Origin: Rubritepida sp.
GTDB taxonomy: Bacteria; Pseudomonadota; Alphaproteobacteria; Acetobacterales; Acetobacteraceae
Direction: 5' to 3'
DNA: 5,139 nucleotides
NCBI GenBank assembly: GCA_022843345.1
Contig: JALHNW010000181.1
Location: forward strand, 1-5,139
In this document: positions 1 through 5,139 of the stretch, piece after piece
Numbering within the stretch: the first letter of the stretch is position 1
Layout: the number at the start of each line of letters is the position of its first letter
Program-made: the position numbers and the translations under genes
The notes under the pieces: model-generated
Told to the model about the DNA's origin: nothing
Databases searched by the model: none
What the model saw: only the letters and a program-made list of their open reading frames with translations

Positions 1-116
1 GCCGCGGGCGCGCAGCAGGGCGGCGCCTTCCTCGCGCAGGGCGGCCGGGCCCGGCAGGCGGGCGCGCAGCCCGTCGAAGCGGGACAGGAAGCCGGCGGCG
101 CCGGGGGAAAGCGCGT

Positions 117-120
<4 letters not shown>
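1..120 (-). CDS. sufD: SufD, Fe-S cluster assembly scaffold subunit (N-terminal 40 residues only)
   Basis: This is the start of a gene that leaves the window at its left edge. The ATG at 120-118 opens a frame with no stop for 40 codons, beginning MNALSPGAAGFLSRFDGLRA. The visible part is too short to contain diagnostic SufD motifs. The call therefore rests mainly on position: it lies immediately after sufB and sufC on the same strand, where sufD is the usual next gene. The ATG overlaps the sufC stop as ATGA. Only a weak GGGG at 131-134 precedes the start, so translation probably depends on ribosomes finishing sufC. In the known SufBC2D complex, SufD pairs with SufB and supplies a conserved histidine at their interface; that region is outside the window. 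An unrelated downstream gene cannot be formally excluded. Confidence 0.85.
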
Positions 121-2356
<2,236 letters not shown>

Positions 2357-2362
2357 CCTGTG

Positions 2363-2368
2363 CTCCTA
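2363..2368 (-). promoter_or_regulatory. sufB ribosome binding site fused to the upstream stop codon
   Basis: On the minus strand the hexamer TAGGAG contains both the TAG stop of the Rrf2 regulator gene (2368-2366) and the AGGAG Shine-Dalgarno of sufB (2367-2363), 6 bases before the sufB ATG. Ribosomes ending the regulator stop on top of the sufB binding site, so the two translations are probably coupled. The overlap is seen directly; the coupling is inferred. Confidence 0.8.
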
Positions 2369-2818
2369 CTCGGCGGCGAGGCGGATCTGCGCCTCGGGAA
2401 TGAAGGCGACCGGCGGCGGGGCCGCGAGGTCGGCGATGGTGATGCCCGACAGGGCGTTGCGGATGGCGGCGTTCACCGGGTCCCACCGGCCGCGCATGCC
2501 GCAGCTCCCGCCGGTGTCGCAACAGCCCGTCGCGCCATCCACGCAGGCGGTCAGCGCGATCGGGCCGTCGAAGGCGGTGACGACCTCGGTCAACGAAATG
2601 TCGGCCAGCGGGCGGGCGAGGACGTAGCCGCCGCGGGCGCCGCGCAGCCCGACGACCAGGCCGCTGCCGGACAGGATCTTCAGCACCTTGGCCACCGTGG
2701 GCTCGGCCAGGCCGGTGCGGCCGGCGAGGTCCGGCGCGCTCTGCCGCGCCTCGGGCGCCGTGCCCATGCGGGCCAGCACGACCACCGCGTAGTCCGTCAG
2801 GCGCGAGAGCTTGAGCAC
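2366..2818 (-). CDS. Rrf2-family transcriptional regulator of the SUF operon (IscR/SufR-like)
   Basis: This 150-residue protein is a winged helix-turn-helix DNA-binding regulator of the Rrf2 family, the group including IscR. The N-terminus LKLSRLTDYAVVVLARM is the family's standard opening. A helix-turn-helix follows at about 26-50 (SAPDLAGRTGLAEPTVAKVL), then a wing with RGARGGY at 59-65. A cysteine cluster follows: C92, C99, C100 and C106. Three such cysteines bind a [2Fe-2S] cluster in IscR, so this protein probably senses Fe-S or iron status and controls the operon it heads. The IscR histidine ligand, three residues after the last cysteine, is replaced by R109. I chose GTG at 2818 because the family-conserved sequence starts right there and AGGAG (2826-2830) lies 7 bases upstream. 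An in-frame ATG at 2905 would add 29 unconserved residues. The best match in kind is the SUF-associated Rrf2 regulator group. Whether it represses or activates cannot be read from the sequence. Confidence 0.93.
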   Translation of the reverse strand: MLKLSRLTDYAVVVLARMGTAPEARQSAPDLAGRTGLAEPTVAKVLKILSGSGLVVGLRGARGGYVLARPLADISLTEVVTAFDGPIALTACVDGATGCCDTGGSCGMRGRWDPVNAAIRNALSGITIADLAAPPPVAFIPEAQIRLAAE

Positions 2819-2825
2819 GGGGGTT

Positions 2826-2831
2826 CTCCTC
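2826..2831 (-). promoter_or_regulatory. Ribosome binding site deciding the GTG start of the Rrf2 regulator
   Basis: GAGGAG on the minus strand lies 7 bases before the GTG at 2818. It is the strongest Shine-Dalgarno near the 5' end of this gene and supports the short 150-residue form over the upstream ATG at 2905. Confidence 0.75.
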
Positions 2832-2837
2832 TGCCAC

Positions 2838-2868
2838 CCTAAATAGGACCCCTGCCGTCCTCTTTCCA
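2838..2868 (-). promoter_or_regulatory. Possible suf operon promoter with an overlapping palindrome
   Basis: Reading the minus strand, TGGAAA (2868-2863) and TATTTA (2845-2840) are separated by exactly 17 bases and could act as -35 and -10 elements. They match the sigma-70 consensus at only 4/6 and 3/6 positions. The -10 candidate lies inside a palindrome, CCTATTTAGG (2838-2847), with 4-base arms and 2 central bases, in one of the few AT-containing patches of the intergenic region. An Rrf2 or iron regulator bound there would block the promoter. Transcription would begin near 2833, leaving a short leader that just holds the Shine-Dalgarno. Both the promoter and the operator role are inferences from weak matches. 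Confidence 0.35.
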
Positions 2869-2892
2869 GGGGGTCAGGCGAGGTTCGCTCAT

Positions 2893-2910
2893 GTGCCGGT
2901 TGCATGGCAC
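2893..2910. repeat. Short inverted repeat in the suf/hydrolase intergenic region
   Basis: GTGCC (2893-2897) and GGCAC (2906-2910) form a perfect 5-base inverted repeat around an 8-base centre. It lies 45 bases before the hydrolase start and could be an operator half-site pair or a small leader hairpin. In DNA this GC-rich, such repeats also occur by chance. Confidence 0.25.
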
Positions 2911-2955
2911 CGCCGCGGGGGCCACCGTGCGGCGAATTCCGGCCAGGGGGCGCGC

Positions 2956-3819
2956 ATGCCGCTGATTCGCACGAAGGATGGGGTGGACCTGCACTACGAG
3001 GAGGCGGGGCAGGGCCGGCCGCTGGTCTTCGTTCACGAATTCGCCGGCGACGCCTCCTCCTGGGAGCCGCAGATGCGCTTCTTCGCCCGGCGCTTCCGCT
3101 GCGTCGCCTTCAACGCCCGCGGCTACCCGCCCTCCTCCGTGCCCGGCGCCTACAGCCAGGAGCTGGCGCGCGACGACCTCATCGCCGTGATCGAGGGGCT
3201 GGACCTGGCGCCGGCGCACGTCGTCGGCCTGTCCATGGGCGCCTTCGCCACCCTGCACCTGGGGCTGCGCTCGCCGCACCTGGCGCGGTCCCTCACCGTG
3301 GCGGGCGTGGGCTACGGCGCGCAGCCGGAGGCGCGGGAGCGGTTCCGTGCGGAGCTGGACGCCACCGTGGCGCTGCTGCGCGCCGAGGGGGTCGGCGCCT
3401 TTGCCGCGCGCTACGCCGCCGGCCCGTCGCGGCTGGTGTTCCGCGACAAGGACCCGCGCGGCTACGCCGAGTTCGCCGCCAACCTCGCCACCCATTCCGC
3501 GGAGGGCAGCGCGGGCACCATGCTGGGGGTGCAGCGCGAGCGGCCTTCCCTCTACGACCTCGCGGCCGGGTTCCGGCGCCTCACCCTGCCCACCATGCTG
3601 GTCGCGGGCGACGAGGACGAGGCGTCGCTGGACGCCACGCTCTGGCTGAAGCGCACCATCCCGACCAGCGGGCTGGCGGTGTTCCCGCGCGCCGGCCACA
3701 CGCTGAACCTGGAGGAGCCGGAGCTGTTCAACCGCACGCTGCTGGACTTCCTCACGGCGGTGGATGGCGGCGCCTGGATGCCGCGCGCGGCGCCGCCCGA
3801 GGCCGGCATCATCGCCTGA
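2956..3819 (+). CDS. Alpha/beta hydrolase of unknown substrate
   Basis: This 287-residue protein has the alpha/beta-hydrolase fold layout. An early strand LVFVHEFAGD (23-32) carries the oxyanion-hole region. The nucleophile elbow GLSMG places the serine at S93. The likely acid is D219 or D221 in VAGDEDEASLD, and the histidine is H248 in RAGHTLNLEEP. The triad order and spacing are complete, so the enzyme is probably active. Most relatives have HG in the oxyanion region, whereas this one has HE. Similar enzymes include 3-oxoadipate enol-lactonases and meta-cleavage-product hydrolases, but the substrate cannot be told from sequence. There is no signal peptide, so it is probably cytosolic. The start is ATG 2956, with AGGGGG 5 bases upstream and the conserved sequence starting immediately after. 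An upstream in-frame ATG at 2893 would add 21 residues of non-conserved sequence. The gene stands alone on the plus strand, is divergent from the suf operon, and ends in an intrinsic terminator. I see no clear promoter. Confidence 0.93.
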   Translation: MPLIRTKDGVDLHYEEAGQGRPLVFVHEFAGDASSWEPQMRFFARRFRCVAFNARGYPPSSVPGAYSQELARDDLIAVIEGLDLAPAHVVGLSMGAFATLHLGLRSPHLARSLTVAGVGYGAQPEARERFRAELDATVALLRAEGVGAFAARYAAGPSRLVFRDKDPRGYAEFAANLATHSAEGSAGTMLGVQRERPSLYDLAAGFRRLTLPTMLVAGDEDEASLDATLWLKRTIPTSGLAVFPRAGHTLNLEEPELFNRTLLDFLTAVDGGAWMPRAAPPEAGIIA

Positions 3820-3851
3820 CGGCCGGGGGCCGACAGGCGAGTTTTTGTTGT
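3816..3851 (+). terminator. Rho-independent terminator of the alpha/beta hydrolase gene
   Basis: The arms CTGACGGCC (3816-3824) and GGCCGACAG (3828-3836) pair at 8 of 9 positions, with a single A-A mismatch, around a GGG loop. After five bases (GCGAG) comes the T-rich run TTTTTGTTGT (3842-3851), which stands out in this GC-rich sequence. The left arm includes the TGA stop codon (3817-3819), so a terminating ribosome may delay folding. The reverse strand lacks a comparable T-run on its exit side, so this should act on the plus-strand transcript only. Confidence 0.75.
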
Positions 3852-3964
3852 GCCCTCAGACGCCGGGCGCCGCCTCCGGCAGCTTGGCTTCGCCGCGCCA
3901 CGGGTGCGCCGGTAGCACGGTTCGTCTGGCGGCGGGCCGCGCCGTGCGCGACCGAGCCACGCCC
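3852..3964. other. Non-coding gap between convergent genes
   Basis: About 113 bases lie between the terminator and the stop codon of the hydratase gene. I see no credible coding frame, tRNA or promoter here. A small inverted repeat (GCCGG 3862-3866, CCGGC 3876-3880) is present. On the minus strand it is not followed by a T-run, so no intrinsic terminator for the hydratase transcript is visible; that transcript may end by Rho or run on. Confidence 0.6.
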
Positions 3965-4717
3965 TCAGGCGAAGGTCAGCCCCACCTTGCCCAGCCCCTC
4001 GAACGCCACCTCCACCGCGCAGGGGCCGTCCAGCCAGATCGGCGGCGTCACGCTGCCCAGCCACACCACCTGCCCGGCGCGCAACCCGCCGAACTCCCGC
4101 GCCGCGGGCGACTTCGCCAGCCAGCGCAGCGCCTCCAGCGGGTGCCCCAGCAGGTCGCGCCCGAAGCCGCTGCCCTTCACGACGCCATCCACCCGCAGCT
4201 CGCCGCGGATCGCCGCCAGGTCCACGCCGCGCCAGCCCGCCGGCGCCTCGCCCAGCACGCCCGCGGCGTGGAAGACGCAATCCGCCACCAGCGTCGGCGT
4301 GCCCAGCTCGCCCAGGTCGCCGTAGCGCTTCTCCACCACCTCGATGGCGGGGAAGACCGCGGCCAGGTCATCCACCCCGGCATCGGCGCCGAAGGGGATG
4401 TCGCGCGCCAGCCGCACGCCCACCTCGCACTCCACGCCCGGGTGCAGGAAGTCGGCGAAGCGCAGCACCGTGCCGTCCGCGTGGGGCGACGAGGCGGGCA
4501 CGAAGCCGGCCGCCGGCCCGGACAGGCCCAGGTAGTCCTGCATCTGCTTCGTCGTGGCGCCGATCTTGAAGCCGAAGGGCGGGATGGCGCCGGTGCGCTC
4601 CGCCACGGTGCGCTGCGCGGCGTAGCCGGCATCGAGGTCCGCAGGCGCGGCGGCCCCCAGCGGCGCCAGCACGCGCTTGGCGCGGCGTGCCTCCAGGATC
4701 AGGTCGGCGGCGTCCAT
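3965..4717 (-). CDS. 2-keto-4-pentenoate hydratase / fumarylacetoacetate hydrolase-family protein (MhpD-like)
   Basis: This 250-residue protein belongs to the hydratase/decarboxylase branch of the fumarylacetoacetate hydrolase superfamily. These metal-dependent cytosolic enzymes add water to 2-hydroxy-2,4-dienoates, or decarboxylate 4-oxalocrotonate, in aromatic meta-cleavage pathways. Supporting sequence includes FGFKIGATTKQMQDYLGLSGP (48-68), typical of MhpD-like proteins, and the acidic set E96 and E98 (in PGVECEV) with E126 (in AIEVVEKRY). That set matches the pattern of metal-binding glutamates in HpcG-type hydratases. The closing LGSVTPPIWL fits the family's LGS-T segment. The length is close to the usual 260. 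Two ATGs are adjacent (4720 and 4717). I chose 4717 because GGAGG then lies 5 bases upstream rather than 2. Either start overlaps the upstream methyltransferase stop, implying coupled translation. The exact substrate, and whether it is a hydratase or a decarboxylase, is not determinable here. Confidence 0.88.
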   Translation of the reverse strand: MDAADLILEARRAKRVLAPLGAAAPADLDAGYAAQRTVAERTGAIPPFGFKIGATTKQMQDYLGLSGPAAGFVPASSPHADGTVLRFADFLHPGVECEVGVRLARDIPFGADAGVDDLAAVFPAIEVVEKRYGDLGELGTPTLVADCVFHAAGVLGEAPAGWRGVDLAAIRGELRVDGVVKGSGFGRDLLGHPLEALRWLAKSPAAREFGGLRAGQVVWLGSVTPPIWLDGPCAVEVAFEGLGKVGLTFA

Positions 4718-5139
4718 CATTCCCTCCCCAGTTCGTAGAGCGCCACGGCGGCGGCCGCCGAGACGTTCAGGCTTTCCATCGTGGCGCGGATCGGCAGGCG
4801 CACCAGCTCGTCGCAGGCCTCGCGGGTCAGGCGGCGCATGCCCTCGCCCTCGGCGCCCAGCACCAGGGCAACGCGCCGGCCGCCCAGGCCGGATTGCGCC
4901 AACGTCACCGGCCCCGCCGCTTCCAGTCCCACCACCCACAGGCCGGCCTGCTTCAGCGCCTCGATGGCGCGGGCCAGGTTCACCTCGCGCAGCACCGGCA
5001 CCAGCTCCAGCGCACCCGATGCGGCGCGGGCCAGGGCGGCGCTCTCGTCGGGTGCGTGGCGGTCCTGCATCACCACGGCCGCCGCGCCGAAGGCCGCGGC
5101 CGAGCGCAGGATGGCGCCGACGTTGCGCGGGTCGGTCAC
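4717..5139 (-). CDS. SpoU/TrmH-family rRNA 2'-O-methyltransferase, RlmB-like (C-terminal part)
   Basis: This is the C-terminal 140 residues of a knotted SPOUT-fold methyltransferase. It carries all three SpoU motifs: motif 1 TDPRNVGAILRSAAAFG (2-18), motif 2 ALVLGAEGEGMRRL (91-104) and motif 3 LPIRATMESLNVSAAAAVALYEL (115-137). These build the S-adenosylmethionine-binding knot and hold the catalytic asparagine/arginine of motif 1. ASGALELVPV (40-49) and the SLNVS motif resemble RlmB, which 2'-O-methylates a guanosine in the 23S rRNA peptidyl-transferase loop. The GTG at the very edge (5139) is an internal valine of motif 1 rather than a start. About 100 or more upstream residues, including the N-terminal RNA-binding domain in RlmB, lie outside the window. 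Without that domain the target remains uncertain; another TrmH-like enzyme is possible. The stop overlaps the start of the hydratase gene. Confidence 0.92.
   Translation of the reverse strand: MTDPRNVGAILRSAAAFGAAAVVMQDRHAPDESAALARAASGALELVPVLREVNLARAIEALKQAGLWVVGLEAAGPVTLAQSGLGGRRVALVLGAEGEGMRRLTREACDELVRLPIRATMESLNVSAAAAVALYELGRE

Noticed and set aside
2819..2905. A 29-residue N-terminal extension of the Rrf2 regulator from the ATG at 2905
   Set aside because: Rrf2 proteins start at the LKLSRLTDYA segment. The GTG at 2818 has a good ribosome binding site, and the extension would cover the putative promoter.
2904..4325. Plus-strand frame of 473 codons through the hydrolase and into the hydratase region
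   Set aside because: It is an out-of-frame reading of the hydrolase gene, rich in R, G, A and P, that passes through the terminator and then runs antisense to the hydratase.
3965..4939. A 324-residue version of the hydratase starting upstream at 4939
   Set aside because: The extra N-terminal part is an out-of-frame reading of the conserved methyltransferase gene. Family similarity starts at the ATGATG near 4720, where a Shine-Dalgarno is present.
5137..5139. GTG at the right edge as the start of the methyltransferase
   Set aside because: It is the valine just before the TDPRNVGAI motif 1 and therefore internal. A protein starting there would lack part of the fold and the N-terminal domain.

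Overview
The window is very GC-rich (about 70% by eye), and its genes use almost only G- or C-ending third positions. Together with an Rrf2-sufB-sufC-sufD cluster, this suggests an alphaproteobacterium, perhaps of the Acetobacteraceae/Rhodospirillales kind. That placement is inference from composition and gene content. The region looks like ordinary chromosome: I see no mobile element, tRNA, rRNA or CRISPR array.

Left part, minus strand (1-2818): the start of a SUF iron-sulfur cluster assembly operon, read right to left. It begins with an Rrf2-family regulator (GTG start at 2818), then sufB, sufC and the first 40 codons of sufD, which runs off the left edge. The genes are tightly packed: 9 bases separate the regulator from sufB, sufB-sufC share TGATG, and sufC-sufD share ATGA. 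This implies one transcript with coupled translation. SufB, SufC and SufD form the SufBC2D scaffold/ATPase on which Fe-S clusters are built. The regulator carries a cysteine cluster of the kind that lets Rrf2 proteins sense Fe-S status, so it probably adjusts operon output to demand.

Middle (2819-3851): a 137-base divergent intergenic region holds a possible weak promoter and a small palindrome for the suf operon. A plus-strand alpha/beta hydrolase gene of unknown substrate follows, and it ends in a convincing intrinsic terminator whose stem includes the stop codon.

Right part, minus strand (3965-5139): the C-terminal 140 residues of a SpoU/TrmH-family rRNA 2'-O-methyltransferase (RlmB-like) enter from the right edge. 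Its stop codon overlaps the start of a 2-keto-4-pentenoate hydratase/fumarylacetoacetate hydrolase-family gene. The hydratase runs convergently toward the alpha/beta hydrolase, with about 113 bases between the terminator and its stop codon where I see no gene. A catabolic link between hydrolase and hydratase is possible but unproven.

I did not find a clearly new biological system. The points most worth a second look are the unusual cysteine arrangement of the regulator, the palindrome in front of it, and the altered oxyanion-hole motif of the hydrolase.
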